Source: Methylophilaceae bacterium (GTDB taxonomy: Bacteria; Pseudomonadota; Gammaproteobacteria; Burkholderiales; Methylophilaceae). From it: a stretch of 44,323 nucleotides of DNA. The notes beneath the pieces were generated by a model. It was not told where the DNA came from and made no database searches. It saw nothing but the letters and a program-made list of their open reading frames with translations. Both the position numbers and the translations under genes were made by a program. Where the stretch lies: contig JAOKBJ010000006.1 of assembly GCA_028244835.1 (NCBI GenBank), forward strand, positions 1-44,323. Direction: 5' to 3'. Positions 26,006 to 35,838 of the stretch are shown here, piece by piece (the stretch's first letter is position 1; every line of letters starts with the position of its first letter).

Positions 26006-27244
26006 ATGTCACTTACTTTTTATTATTTGTTTATATTTTTATTAATTACCACAACACTTTTCCAAGTATGGCTTACAAAAAGGCATATAGCTCATATACA
26101 AAAAAATAAAAATACAGTTCCAATCGCCTTCTCTAAAACAATTTCAATATTAGATCATAAAAAAGCAGCAGATTATACTATTGCTAAATCGCATGTTGGG
26201 GTAATTGATTTATTTATTCAAGCTATATTTTTATACCTACTTACCTTGGGTGGTGGAATAAATACAATTACAGACATCTTTAGCAATTCACTCAATAATG
26301 AATTACTAATAGGATCAATGGTTATTATATCAGTCATGCTCATATCTTCATTAGTCGATCTTCCACTTAGCCTATACAAAACGTTTAACATTGATGAGAG
26401 ATTTGGATTTAACAGAATGACTGCTCAAATATTTATAATAGATCTTATTAAACAATCAATCTTAAGTTTACTTATTGGTATTCCAATCCTTTTAATTTCG
26501 CTATGGATCATTTCAAACTTAGGAAATTTTTGGTGGTTATGGTTGTGGCTATTTATTTCTATTTTTAATTTTTCAATGCTTACAATATATCCAACGTATA
26601 TTGCACCATTTTTTAATAAATTCTTACCTCTAAAAGATAAAAAACTAAAAGCTAAAATTGAAAAATTGCTTTCAAAATGTGGCTTTAAATCAGGGGGGCT
26701 TTTTGTAATGAACGGTTCACTTAGAAGTAACCATGGAAATGCATACTTTACTGGGTTTGGAAATTCTAAAAGAATAGTATTTTTTGATACACTTCTTGAA
26801 AAACTTTCTCATAAAGAAATTGAGGCTGTATTGGCACACGAGTTAGGACATTTTCACCACAACCATGTTAAAAAAAGAATTATCTTGATGTTTGTTATCA
26901 GCTTTATAGGACTATATATATTAGGTATTTTAAAAGATAGTTCATGGTTTTACCTGTCATTGGGCGTTACTCAAAGTGACGCAAATGGATTATTGCTATT
27001 TTTGTTAGTGTCCCCTCTTTTTATCTTTTTTATTAAACCTTTAATGGCATATTATTCAAGAAAAAATGAATTTGAAGCTGACGAATATGCATGCAAGCAC
27101 GCAAGCCCTCAAGATCTCAAGATCTCATTAATAAAGTTATATAGAGATAATGCATCAACATTAACACCGGACCCTCTGCATTCAAATTTTTATGACTCTC
27201 ATCCTCCTGCTCTTGAGAGAATAAATACTATAGATAAAATTTAA
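26006..27244 (+). CDS. M48 family zinc metallopeptidase, Ste24-like
   Basis: A 412-residue membrane protease with about six or seven hydrophobic segments. An N-terminal CAAX-prenyl-protease-1-type region (ADYTIAKSHVGVIDLF, FNIDERFGFNRMT) precedes the zinc site AVLAHELGHFHHNH (HExxH at about 276) and the third-ligand motif NEFEADEYAC. The C-terminus has HSNFYDSHPPALERI, conserved in this group. It probably degrades or clips membrane proteins; prenylated substrates are not expected in bacteria. The TAA is followed at once by the queD ATG. Confidence 0.93.
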   Translation: MSLTFYYLFIFLLITTTLFQVWLTKRHIAHIQKNKNTVPIAFSKTISILDHKKAADYTIAKSHVGVIDLFIQAIFLYLLTLGGGINTITDIFSNSLNNELLIGSMVIISVMLISSLVDLPLSLYKTFNIDERFGFNRMTAQIFIIDLIKQSILSLLIGIPILLISLWIISNLGNFWWLWLWLFISIFNFSMLTIYPTYIAPFFNKFLPLKDKKLKAKIEKLLSKCGFKSGGLFVMNGSLRSNHGNAYFTGFGNSKRIVFFDTLLEKLSHKEIEAVLAHELGHFHHNHVKKRIILMFVISFIGLYILGILKDSSWFYLSLGVTQSDANGLLLFLLVSPLFIFFIKPLMAYYSRKNEFEADEYACKHASPQDLKISLIKLYRDNASTLTPDPLHSNFYDSHPPALERINTIDKI

Positions 27245-27682
27245 ATGGAAATTACCACAAAATTAGAATTTGATGCTGGCCATCGAATTCCTCACCATAA
27301 AAGCTCTTGTAAGAATCTGCATGGTCATCGTTATGCTATTGAGGTAACCATTAAAGGCGAGATTGTAGTCGATGAATTAAACTCAGACTTTGGAATGGTT
27401 ATGGACTTTAAGGATGCAAAAGAACTAATAAAAAAAACTATTGTAGAGGTATGGGATCATTCCTTCATCGTTTATAGAGGTGATACTATAGTTCTTAAAT
27501 TTCTTGAATCCCTAGATGGACATAAAACTGTAGTTTTTCCATTGGTTCCAACTGCTGAAAATATGGCTTCAATAGCTATGGAGGAATTAAAAGTTTCTTT
27601 TAGTGATAAATTTGGGACATTGATCAAGCCAATTAAAGTCCGACTCTTTGAAACGCCAAATAACTGGGCTGATGCATATTAA
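27245..27682 (+). CDS. queD: 6-carboxy-5,6,7,8-tetrahydropterin synthase
   Basis: A 145-residue QueD, converting dihydroneopterin triphosphate to 6-carboxytetrahydropterin, an early step to the 7-deazaguanine of queuosine. Zinc ligands are the His in FDAGHRIP and both His in LHGHRY, the catalytic Cys is in SSCKNLHG, the Asp-His pair is in WDHSFIV, and the closing motif is LFETPNNWADAY. It follows the M48 gene with no gap and ends one base from the convergent dnaQ. It could also be called PTPS-like, but the Cys-x3-His pattern fits QueD. Confidence 0.93.
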   Translation: MEITTKLEFDAGHRIPHHKSSCKNLHGHRYAIEVTIKGEIVVDELNSDFGMVMDFKDAKELIKKTIVEVWDHSFIVYRGDTIVLKFLESLDGHKTVVFPLVPTAENMASIAMEELKVSFSDKFGTLIKPIKVRLFETPNNWADAY

Positions 27683-27683
27683 A

Positions 27684-28352
27684 TTATTGTTCGTTATCAG
27701 TCTCTAGATTTGAAATAAATTTATCATGCGCTTGTAATTCTGTACTGCTAGGGTTTACAACAAAAAGCTCATCCTGATTTATATCTGCTAAATTTAAGCT
27801 CTCAGAGTTTTGAATAAAATCAATTGAAAATACTTCTTGTCCTCTTGTCATGCCAATATAAACATCACCAAGCAATTGGGCATCAAGAAGCGCACCATGA
27901 AATGCTCTTGAAGTATTATCAACGTCATAGGCTTTACATAAGGCATCTAAATTATTTCTCTGGCCAGGCCTAATTTCCTTAGCTAGTTTTAGTGTGTCAA
28001 ATATGGAGGTTGAATAACTTTCTAATTTATCTAAATTTATCTTTCCAAGCTCCATATTAAGAAATCCAACATCAAAAGGAGCATTATGAATAATAATCTC
28101 AGATCCTTTAATAAAATTTATAAAATCAGATGCGACATCTTTAAATAAGGGCTTGTCTTGAAGGAATTCTGCAGTTATACCATGCACATCTTGTGCTGCT
28201 TGATCTATATTTCTTTTAGGATTTAGGTAGGTGTGATAGTGATTTTTTGTTAGTTGTCGGTTATTCATTTCAATTGCTGCAATTTCAATAACCCTATGTC
28301 CTTGATTTGGATCAAGGCCAGTAGTCTCAGTATCTAAAAATATTTGCCTCAT
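27684..28352 (-). CDS. dnaQ: DNA polymerase III epsilon subunit (proofreading exonuclease)
   Basis: A 222-residue DEDDh exonuclease, the proofreading partner of the replicative polymerase. Exo I is FLDTETTGLDPNQGHRVIEI, exo II is IIHNAPFDVGFLNMEL, and exo III carries the catalytic pair in HGALLDAQLLGDVYI. A C-terminal stretch (about 180-222) contains short hydrophobic-acidic pieces of the kind that bind the alpha subunit. The start overlaps the rnhA stop by 4 bases, the classical rnhA-dnaQ arrangement. Confidence 0.95.
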   Translation of the reverse strand: MRQIFLDTETTGLDPNQGHRVIEIAAIEMNNRQLTKNHYHTYLNPKRNIDQAAQDVHGITAEFLQDKPLFKDVASDFINFIKGSEIIIHNAPFDVGFLNMELGKINLDKLESYSTSIFDTLKLAKEIRPGQRNNLDALCKAYDVDNTSRAFHGALLDAQLLGDVYIGMTRGQEVFSIDFIQNSESLNLADINQDELFVVNPSSTELQAHDKFISNLETDNEQ

Positions 28353-28786
28353 AATATAGAGCTCTCCATATTGACTCCTTTATTAGCTAAATAATCCGCT
28401 CTTTCATTTCCTGGATGACCTGAATGCCCCTTAACCCACATCCAGCTTATTGTTAATTGTGATGTTAGGCCATCTAACTGAACCCATAAGTCTTTATTCT
28501 TTACATTTTTTTTATTGCTTGTTCTCCAGCCATTAACTTTCCATTTAGCAATCCACTCACTAATACCTTTTTGTACATATGTTGAATCAGTAAAAATTGT
28601 TATCGCACAATCAGTATTTACAGTTTTTAAAGCCATAATTACTGCCAAAATTTCCATTCGGTTATTTGTAGTATCTGCCTCACCGCCAAATATTTCATTT
28701 TTGTTATCGTCTTCAATAATCAAAGCTCCCCATCCGCCAGCGCCAGGATTTCCTTTACATGCTCCATCTGTGTAAATATTAATCAT
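28349..28786 (-). CDS. rnhA: Ribonuclease HI
   Basis: A 145-residue RNase HI, cutting RNA in RNA-DNA hybrids. The four catalytic acids are in IYTDGACKGNPGAGGW (Asp), NNRMEILAVIMAL (Glu), IFTDSTYVQKGI (Asp) and GNERADYLAN (Asp), with the VKGHSGHPG loop and the basic handle region WKVNGWRTSNKK. Length matches the E. coli enzyme type. It lies between the YafS-like methyltransferase and dnaQ. Confidence 0.96.
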   Translation of the reverse strand: MINIYTDGACKGNPGAGGWGALIIEDDNKNEIFGGEADTTNNRMEILAVIMALKTVNTDCAITIFTDSTYVQKGISEWIAKWKVNGWRTSNKKNVKNKDLWVQLDGLTSQLTISWMWVKGHSGHPGNERADYLANKGVNMESSIL

Positions 28787-28793
28787 ATTAAAA

Positions 28794-29456
28794 CTAATCC
28801 TCTTTTAAAACAGTTGTTTTCTTTGTATTTTTCCACTTAGGCTTGATTGGAGTTAGGCTTATAACTTTTTTTTGTGCAGCTATAAAATACAAGTTGCCAA
28901 AGAGAGGTAGCCACCGATTTCCAATATCCTCAAATTTACTACTAAATGAATAATTAATATCAGAGAATATAGGCTGGTAATTTAAAACTTGGGCTTCACA
29001 AATAGAAAACCCTGATTCTTTTAATTCATGCTGAACTGAAGACATGGTAATAAACTTAGAATTCCAAGGAAATTGTGTGCTAAACGAGAAAAAATTTCTA
29101 ATTCCTGCGAAACTGAAAGGATTAAAAGAAAGTATAATTACATGTCCACCAGGAATTATTGTCCTAAAAAATTCATCAAACATAACCTTATTATATGCCT
29201 GCTCGATAAAATGAGGGCAAATAATTAAATCAATTGACTCCTCTGCAAAAGGAATAAAAGAACTATCAAAACAAATATTTTTCAAAATTCCATCATTAAA
29301 AAGATGTTTAGTAATTCGAGAATTCTCAAGAAAATCGTTAAAATTACCACCTAATTGAAGAGCAAAATACCCAAATTTATCTTCAATGAACTTATCAATT
29401 ATTATTTGTTCTTGTGTGATAAGGCTTTTAGCAGTTTTTGATTTAAACCAATGCAT
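28794..29456 (-). CDS. YafS-like SAM-dependent methyltransferase
   Basis: About 221 residues from ATG 29456. A longer frame from 29510 crosses the divergent gloB start and adds a cysteine-rich hydrophobic piece that looks non-coding. The fold is class I-like but motif I is weak (FALQLGGNFNDFL); clearer are ESIDLIICPHFIEQAYN (motif II region) and IIPGGHVIILSFNPFSFAGIRN. The position gloB-yafS-rnhA-dnaQ matches E. coli, which supports a YafS orthologue. The substrate is unknown. Confidence 0.8.
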   Translation of the reverse strand: MHWFKSKTAKSLITQEQIIIDKFIEDKFGYFALQLGGNFNDFLENSRITKHLFNDGILKNICFDSSFIPFAEESIDLIICPHFIEQAYNKVMFDEFFRTIIPGGHVIILSFNPFSFAGIRNFFSFSTQFPWNSKFITMSSVQHELKESGFSICEAQVLNYQPIFSDINYSFSSKFEDIGNRWLPLFGNLYFIAAQKKVISLTPIKPKWKNTKKTTVLKED

Positions 29457-29499
29457 AAACTTAAAAATAACATAAAAACAAGGTAAACTTAAGACATAT

Positions 29500-30228
29500 A
29501 TGCATCCCACATTACCTAAAAATAATAATATAAATATACTCCCAATTAAAGCATTTGAGGATAACTACATTTGGCTAGTTCAAGAAAATCTCAATGGTAT
29601 AATTATTGATCCTGGAGATGCCGAGCCGGTTCTTAAAAAACTAAAAGCTACTAAAATCGATTTAAAAGCAATACTCATCACCCACAAACATCACGATCAC
29701 ATGGGGGGTGTTGAAGAATTAATCAAGAATTATCCTAACGTTCAAATTTATGGACCAGAAAATATTGAATTTAGGTTTAAATATCAAATTGTAAAAGAAG
29801 GTGATGTAATCTCAATACAAGATACGAATGTTAAGTTTTATGTAATTGAGACCCCGGGACACACTCTAGACCATATTGTATATGTGGATAGAGATCATTT
29901 ATTTTGCGGAGACACTCTATTTGCATGTGGTTGTGGGAGGTTGTTTGAAGGAACTTATGATGAAATGTTTAAATCATTATCGAAAATTTCTTCGCTTACG
30001 CCTAATACAAAAGTATACTGTGCACATGAGTACACTAAAGAAAATATTCAATTTGCATTAACTATAGATGCAGAGAATTATCAACTTAATGAGCGAAGTA
30101 AAAAACTCAAAGATGTAGAAATTACTATACCGTCATTACTTCAGGAAGAGCTTGAAACAAATCCCTTCCTTAGAGTGAGAACGAGTGAAGAGTTTAAATT
30201 AATTAGAAAGAGAAAAGATGAATTTTGA
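29500..30228 (+). CDS. gloB: Hydroxyacylglutathione hydrolase (glyoxalase II)
   Basis: A 242-residue metallo-beta-lactamase-fold enzyme that hydrolyses S-lactoylglutathione. The metal site ILITHKHHDHMGGVEEL (HxHxDH), ETPGHTLDHIVYV, the bridging-Asp region FCGDTLFACGCGRLFEG, and YCAHEYT are all typical. The C-terminal substrate domain ends in FLRVRTSEEFKLIRKRKDEF. ATG 29500 adds about nine residues before the usual NILPIKAFEDNYIW opening. It is divergent from the YafS-like gene across only 43 bases and overlaps mltD by 11 bases. Confidence 0.95.
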   Translation: MHPTLPKNNNINILPIKAFEDNYIWLVQENLNGIIIDPGDAEPVLKKLKATKIDLKAILITHKHHDHMGGVEELIKNYPNVQIYGPENIEFRFKYQIVKEGDVISIQDTNVKFYVIETPGHTLDHIVYVDRDHLFCGDTLFACGCGRLFEGTYDEMFKSLSKISSLTPNTKVYCAHEYTKENIQFALTIDAENYQLNERSKKLKDVEITIPSLLQEELETNPFLRVRTSEEFKLIRKRKDEF

Positions 30229-31537
30229 ACGTAGCTCATTGTTAAAAACTTTAGCATTAATCCTATTCTTTTCAATAACAACAAGTACCCAATCTGAAAC
30301 AAATGCTTTGGGACAAAAAATAACAGTTATTGGGCAAGAGAATACTGATATTAAAAGTCAAACTAGTTATAAATATAGTATTTGGCCTAGAATAAATAAT
30401 GGTTATCAGATGAAGCAAAGACCAAGTCGCAGAATTCGAAATTATGAAACATGGTATTCAAAAAGACCGGAATATTTTCAAAGAATGCTTGAAAGAAGTG
30501 AAAAATATTTATTTTATGTTGTTGGCGAAGTGCAAAAAAGAAATATGCCTATGGAAATAGCCCTCTTGCCAATGATTGAAAGTGCTTATAATCCAATAGC
30601 AACTTCAAGAAAAAAAGCTGCAGGTATGTGGCAATTCATTCCCTCTACTGGAAAAATTTACGGATTAAAGCAGAATTGGTGGGTTGATGACAGAAGAACT
30701 GTAATGGAGGCAACGAATGCTGCTTTAAATTATTTAGAAAAGCTACATAAAGAGTTTGGAACATGGGAGTTAGCTCTTGCCTCTTATAATGCAGGCGAAG
30801 GAAGAGTAGGTAGAGCAATCAAAAGAAATAAAAGAAATAAAAAACCAACGGGCTACTACAGCCTCAGATTACCAAGGGAGACAAAAAACTATGTGCCCAA
30901 ACTTTTTGCTATAAAAAATATTATAAGTAATCCTAAAAAATATGGATTAGATTTACCTAAAATTAAAAATGAACCATATTTTGAAGTTGTTGAGGTTGTT
31001 AAAAATATTGATACTCAGCTCATTGCTAGACTTTCGGAAATATCAATCGAAGAATTTCAGTTATTAAATCCCCAATATAAAAGACCTGTGATAAATGTAA
31101 AGAATGTTCCTGAAAAAATAAACTTACCCTATCAGAATATTCATATATTTAACTATAACCTTCATAGCTATAAAAAACCTTTATCTAACTGGAATGCATA
31201 TAAACCAAAAAAGAAGGAAAGTGTTGCTCAGGTTGCTAAAAAATTTGGGATTGATAGAAAAATATTGATTCAAGTCAATCGTTTAGAACGTAGAAAATCG
31301 TTTCGAAAAAATAGTACTATTTTAATACCTAACAAAGATGCAATAACGACCTATTTTCCTACCAATTTAAATGAGCTATATAATTACTCATCAATAATTA
31401 CTCATAAAGTTTCACCTGGTCAAACTCTAAGTCATATTTCTGATAAGTATAATATTTCAGTCAAAGATATTAAAGAATTTAATGAACTACGATCAGATAG
31501 AATAATCATAGGGGATACTTTAGATATTCCTAAATAA
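30218..31537 (+). CDS. mltD: Membrane-bound lytic murein transglycosylase D
   Basis: A 439-residue peptidoglycan transglycosylase. An N-terminal hydrophobic export signal (LLKTLALILFFSITTSTQS) is followed by an SLT domain with the catalytic Glu in ALLPMIESAYNPIA, AAGMWQFIPSTG and ELALASYNAGEGRV. Two C-terminal LysM domains bind peptidoglycan: a degenerate one (KESVAQVAKKFGIDRKILIQ) and a clear one ending DTLDIPK. No lipobox Cys is visible in the signal region, unlike E. coli MltD, so attachment to the membrane is uncertain. Confidence 0.93.
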   Translation: MNFERSSLLKTLALILFFSITTSTQSETNALGQKITVIGQENTDIKSQTSYKYSIWPRINNGYQMKQRPSRRIRNYETWYSKRPEYFQRMLERSEKYLFYVVGEVQKRNMPMEIALLPMIESAYNPIATSRKKAAGMWQFIPSTGKIYGLKQNWWVDDRRTVMEATNAALNYLEKLHKEFGTWELALASYNAGEGRVGRAIKRNKRNKKPTGYYSLRLPRETKNYVPKLFAIKNIISNPKKYGLDLPKIKNEPYFEVVEVVKNIDTQLIARLSEISIEEFQLLNPQYKRPVINVKNVPEKINLPYQNIHIFNYNLHSYKKPLSNWNAYKPKKKESVAQVAKKFGIDRKILIQVNRLERRKSFRKNSTILIPNKDAITTYFPTNLNELYNYSSIITHKVSPGQTLSHISDKYNISVKDIKEFNELRSDRIIIGDTLDIPK

Positions 31538-31554
31538 TTTATTTTTAAATTAAC

Positions 31555-33204
31555 ATGAAAAAAAAATTTCTATTATTAAATCTTACGACTATTTTAATCT
31601 CTTCTTTATTTGTAATAAGTTGCTCTAAAGAATACTCAGAAGTAATTGATTATAATAAAGAATATAAAATTATAAGTGGTGGTAGTCTTATCAATGCAAT
31701 GGCTGGCGAACCAAGTAATCTTATTGCTATGATTGCTGGTGACTCGGCTTCTTCACAAATTGCTGGAAATATATTTAATTCATTAATCAAATATGACGAA
31801 AATCTTAATTATGCTCCAGACTTAGCAGAGAGTTGGGAGATTTCAAAAAATCAAAAAACAATCACATTTAAACTAAAAAAAGGCCTTAAATGGGCAGATG
31901 ATAGGCCACTTACTAGTTCAGATGTACTATTCACATGGAAATTAATAACCAACCCTGACACAAGAACGCCGTATGCTTCTGATTATCAACTTGTGAAAAA
32001 AGCCTCAGCCCCTGATCCTTTAACTTTCAGAATTACTTATGAGAGCAGTTATGCTCCGGCACTTGATACATGGACCTCTTTACATATACTTCCTAAACAT
32101 ATCTTAAAAAATGAAGATATTAACAATACTTTTTTTTCAAGAAAACCCGTTGGATCAAGCTATTATAAACTCAAGGAATGGATTAGTGGGCAGCAAGTTA
32201 CCCTCGAAGCCAATGAAAAGAGCATTTCTGGCGCTCCTTTAATAAAAAAATTGATTTCAAGAATTATTCCTGATACATCATCCCAATTTTTAGAGCTAAC
32301 TGCTGATAATATTGACCTCATGAACATAAACCCAATTCAGTATCAGCGAGTATTTCCAGCAAGAACAGACTTACAAGAAAAAATTGAGCTTTATAAGGAA
32401 TTAGGAAATGGTTATACATACCTCGGCTTTAATCTTAAGAAAGAACCATTTAACGATATTAAAGTCAGGCAAGCCTTAAATTATGCTATCGATAAGGACG
32501 AAGTTATCAAAGGGGTTCTTCTAGGCCTTGGAGAGCCAATTTCTAGCCCCTATAAGCCCGGCACAAGATGGAATAACCCGAATCTTAACCCCTACCCCTA
32601 CAAACCATCAAGAGCTCTCAAGTTGCTTAAAGAAGCTGGCTTCAAAAAAAATGATAATGGGCAGTTAATGAGGGATGGAAAGCCGTTGAAATTTGAAATC
32701 ATTACAAATCAAAACAAACAAAGAGAAATGACAGCAGTTGTAATTCAAAAAAGATTACAAGAAATTGGAGTTGAGGTTTCAATAAGAGTAATTGAGTGGG
32801 CAAGCTTTGTAAATAGATTTATAAAAACTGGTGATTTTGATGTTGTTGTTCTTGGATGGGGTCTATCTCTTGATCCAGATCAATATAATATCTGGCACTC
32901 ATCGCAACAAGGACCAGGCCAATTTAATTTTCTTGGGTATTCTAATAAAAATGTTGATAGATTGCTTGAACTTGGTCGAAAAGAATTAAACATTTCTAAA
33001 CGAGAAAAAATTTATCATAAATTTTCGAAATATCTATTAGAAGATTCTCCAATAGTATACCTATATGCAGGTTATGGGTTAAGTGCAGTTCATAAAAGGG
33101 TTAAAGGAATTAAGAATCCTGCTCCACCGGCAGGGATTTATCATAATAATTACGATTGGTTTATACCAAACCCTCTTCGTAGAAACGAAATTTCGGCAAG
33201 ATAA
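31555..33204 (+). CDS. Peptide ABC transporter substrate-binding lipoprotein
   Basis: A 549-residue SBP_bac_5 (DppA/OppA-type) protein. The signal sequence has a lipobox at FVISC. The mature part shows DLAESWEISKNQKTITFKLK, LKWADDRPLTSSDVLFTWKL, GNGYTYLGFNLKKEPFNDI, VRQALNYAIDKDEVI and FDVVVLGWGLSLDPDQYN, all standard for the family. It captures oligopeptides or another solute in the periplasm; the ligand is unknown. Its TAA overlaps the permease ATG by one base. Confidence 0.93.
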   Translation: MKKKFLLLNLTTILISSLFVISCSKEYSEVIDYNKEYKIISGGSLINAMAGEPSNLIAMIAGDSASSQIAGNIFNSLIKYDENLNYAPDLAESWEISKNQKTITFKLKKGLKWADDRPLTSSDVLFTWKLITNPDTRTPYASDYQLVKKASAPDPLTFRITYESSYAPALDTWTSLHILPKHILKNEDINNTFFSRKPVGSSYYKLKEWISGQQVTLEANEKSISGAPLIKKLISRIIPDTSSQFLELTADNIDLMNINPIQYQRVFPARTDLQEKIELYKELGNGYTYLGFNLKKEPFNDIKVRQALNYAIDKDEVIKGVLLGLGEPISSPYKPGTRWNNPNLNPYPYKPSRALKLLKEAGFKKNDNGQLMRDGKPLKFEIITNQNKQREMTAVVIQKRLQEIGVEVSIRVIEWASFVNRFIKTGDFDVVVLGWGLSLDPDQYNIWHSSQQGPGQFNFLGYSNKNVDRLLELGRKELNISKREKIYHKFSKYLLEDSPIVYLYAGYGLSAVHKRVKGIKNPAPPAGIYHNNYDWFIPNPLRRNEISAR

Positions 33205-34223
33205 TGACCTCATACTTAATAAAAAGAATATTGTGGATGATACCCATGTTAATTGGGATAAGTCTTGTATCATTTTTTATCATGCATCTTGCTCCAGGTG
33301 ACGTTACGTCAACCGAAGCATCATTTAATCCAAGAGCATCTGAAGAGTCTAGACAAAAATTAAGAGAGCTTTATAACCTTGATAAACCCGTAATCATTCA
33401 GTATGGTCTGTGGTTAAAAAGAATTGTTCAACTAGACTTTGGTAACTCTTTTGCGTCGCATCAAAAACCAGTTTTATGGGAACAAAAAGATAAATCTGGC
33501 AACATTACAAAAGGACTTATACAAGAATCACTTCCAATTACTTTAATGATTAACCTTATAGGTATTTGTATTATTTTTTCTATTTCTATTTTTCTAGGCA
33601 CTCTTTCTGCAATTCGTCAAAATTCTTGGGTTGATCGATCAATAACTTTACTTGTTTTTATTGGATTCGCAATTCCAGGTTTTTGGTTGGCGCTTTTACT
33701 GATGTATTGGACTGGGGTCAGCAATCAATGGCTTCCGATTTCAGGGCTCCATAGTTTGGGTTACCAAAATCTTAGTAATTTTGGTCAATTTATAGACCTT
33801 TTAAAACATTTAATCCTACCTGTTTCAATATCTTCTTTGAGTGGTCTTGCTGGTATATCTCTGTACGTAAGAAATGGTATGCTAGATATTCTTCATCAAG
33901 ACTTTATCACCACAGCAAGGTCTAAGGGCCTAAAAGAAACAAAAATTGTATTTATTCATGCACTTAAAAATGCCATTCTTCCACTTATTACGATTGTAGG
34001 GCTATCTATTCCTGGACTTATTGGTGGGTCTGTAATTGCAGAGTCAATTTTCGCGATACCGGGAATGGGTAAACTGTTTTATGATTCAGTTTTAATGAGA
34101 GATTTCCCAGTCATAATGGGAATTTTAACTATTGGATCTTTTCTAACTTTAATAGGAAACTTGCTCGCAGATATTGGATATGCTTGGGCTGATCCACGAG
34201 TGAGAAAAGGCCTGGTTAAATGA
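33204..34223 (+). CDS. Peptide ABC transporter permease, DppB type
   Basis: A 339-residue membrane permease with about six helices. It opens with YLIKRILWMIPMLIGISLVSFFIMHLAPGD, the conserved DppB/OppB N-terminus, and carries the cytoplasmic EAA loop TTARSKGLKETKIVFIHALKNA, which docks on an ABC ATPase, then ESIFAIPGMGKLFYDSV. It overlaps both neighbours by a few bases. It would form the channel with the DppC-type protein. Confidence 0.93.
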   Translation: MTSYLIKRILWMIPMLIGISLVSFFIMHLAPGDVTSTEASFNPRASEESRQKLRELYNLDKPVIIQYGLWLKRIVQLDFGNSFASHQKPVLWEQKDKSGNITKGLIQESLPITLMINLIGICIIFSISIFLGTLSAIRQNSWVDRSITLLVFIGFAIPGFWLALLLMYWTGVSNQWLPISGLHSLGYQNLSNFGQFIDLLKHLILPVSISSLSGLAGISLYVRNGMLDILHQDFITTARSKGLKETKIVFIHALKNAILPLITIVGLSIPGLIGGSVIAESIFAIPGMGKLFYDSVLMRDFPVIMGILTIGSFLTLIGNLLADIGYAWADPRVRKGLVK

Positions 34224-35038
34224 GAATTTTTTTAAAAAATCCTCTCGCCCTTTCTGGCCTAATTATTATTTTAACAATTTTAATTTTAGCTTTAGTTGCT
34301 CCAATTATTGCTCCATATGATCCAAACTTTATTGATATAAACTCTATATTATTTCCACCTTCAATAAATCATCTAATGGGAACAGACGGTCTTGGGAGAG
34401 ATGTTTTTTCAAGAATGCTTTATGGAGCACAAATATCTTTATTAGTTGGTTTTGTAGCAGTAGGCATAGCGACTTTTATTGGTGTTATTTTAGGCTCATT
34501 AGCTGGATTCTATAGAGGTTGGGTTGATTCATTAATTATGAGGTTTGTAGACATAATGCTGTCGATACCAACTTTCTTTTTAATACTAGCTGTAATAGCT
34601 TTTCTTACCCCGTCAATATGGAATATTATGATTGTAATTGGCTTAACATCATGGATGGGGGTTACAAGGCTTGTAAGAGCTGAATTTTTTAGCTTACGTC
34701 AAAGAGAATACGTTCTTGCTTCAGAAACAATGGGCTCTAATCATTTTTCAATAATAACAAAACACCTTCTTCCAAACAGCTTAACGCCTATAATCGTTAG
34801 TTCGGTTCTTGGAATCGCAAGTGCAGTTTTAGTAGAATCTGGTCTTAGTTTTCTGGGTCTAGGTGTTCAAGCCCCAACTGCATCTTGGGGGAACATATTA
34901 ACCGATGGAAAAGAGTATATTCAATTTGCCTGGTGGCTCTCTTTATTTCCTGGTTTAGCAATACTCATTACTGTATTGGGATATAATTTGCTTGGCGAGG
35001 GGCTTAGAGATATATTAGACCCTAAGAATAAAAACTAA
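34220..35038 (+). CDS. Peptide ABC transporter permease, DppC type
   Basis: A 272-residue permease, slightly short for the family. It shows [22 protein letters not shown], the DppC signature, the EAA loop [21 protein letters not shown], and [22 protein letters not shown] at the periplasmic side. The four-base overlap with the DppB-type gene points to coupled translation. No ATPase gene follows; fabI comes next after 17 bases, so the energising subunits must be encoded elsewhere. Confidence 0.93.
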   Translation: MRIFLKNPLALSGLIIILTILILALVAPIIAPYDPNFIDINSILFPPSINHLMGTDGLGRDVFSRMLYGAQISLLVGFVAVGIATFIGVILGSLAGFYRGWVDSLIMRFVDIMLSIPTFFLILAVIAFLTPSIWNIMIVIGLTSWMGVTRLVRAEFFSLRQREYVLASETMGSNHFSIITKHLLPNSLTPIIVSSVLGIASAVLVESGLSFLGLGVQAPTASWGNILTDGKEYIQFAWWLSLFPGLAILITVLGYNLLGEGLRDILDPKNKN

Positions 35039-35055
35039 TCATAAAAAAGGTAAGT

Positions 35056-35838
35056 ATGAGCTTCTTAAAAAATAAAAAGGTATTAATACTTGGGTTACTA
35101 AGTGATCGATCTATTGCTTATGGTATAGCTTCATCTATGAAAAAACAAGGAGCTGAGCTTGCATTCACTTACCAAATAGAAAAACATAAAGAACGAGTTG
35201 TAAAACTTGCTTCACATTTTGATTCAAATATTGTTTTACCATGTGATGTTTCTAAGGATGAAGATATTGAAAATCTTTTTCCGTTATTAGAAAAAGAATG
35301 GGGTAATTTCGATATTTTAGTTCACTCAATAGCATTTGTGCCAAAAGAAGCATTAAATGGTGATTTCATTGAAGCAACCACGCGTGAAAATTTTACAATT
35401 GCACATAATGTTAGTTCATATAGTTTTACTGCTCTTGCAAAATCTGCAACGCCTTATTTAAATAAAAATTCAAGCCTTTTGACTCTCAGTTACTTGGGTG
35501 CTGAAAGAACAATGCCTAATTATAATGTAATGGGTTTAGCAAAGGCTAGCCTTGAAGCTAACGTAAAGTATATGTCGCACAGTTTAGGTGCAAAAGGAAT
35601 TAGAGTAAATGCAATTTCGGCTGGACCTATCAAAACTCTAGCAGCATCAGGTATTGCTAATTTTGATAAAATGTATGATTTTAATGAACGTCATGCAGCA
35701 TTAAAAAGGAATGTAACTACTGAAGAGGTTGGTAATGTTGCTGCATTTTTATGTAGCGATCTTGCATCAGGAGTCACAGGAGAAATTACTTACGTTGATG
35801 GTGGCATGAATATAACTGCTGCTGGAACTATTGATTAA
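35056..35838 (+). CDS. fabI: Enoyl-[acyl-carrier-protein] reductase (NADH)
   Basis: A 260-residue FabI that reduces the enoyl-ACP double bond in each cycle of fatty acid elongation. The short-chain dehydrogenase start is [15 protein letters not shown] (atypical FabI nucleotide loop), followed by LVHSIAFVP, the catalytic Tyr/Lys pair in [15 protein letters not shown], and [21 protein letters not shown] lies 6-7 bases before the ATG. It follows the transporter genes closely and overlaps the convergent ppiD by 4 bases. It is the expected target of triclosan-type inhibitors. Confidence 0.97.
   Translation: MSFLKNKKVLILGLLSDRSIAYGIASSMKKQGAELAFTYQIEKHKERVVKLASHFDSNIVLPCDVSKDEDIENLFPLLEKEWGNFDILVHSIAFVPKEALNGDFIEATTRENFTIAHNVSSYSFTALAKSATPYLNKNSSLLTLSYLGAERTMPNYNVMGLAKASLEANVKYMSHSLGAKGIRVNAISAGPIKTLAASGIANFDKMYDFNERHAALKRNVTTEEVGNVAAFLCSDLASGVTGEITYVDGGMNITAAGTID

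Noticed and set aside
29457-29510. 18-residue longer start for the YafS-like methyltransferase
   Set aside because: It crosses the divergent gloB start and adds a hydrophobic Cys-rich stretch not expected in this soluble family.
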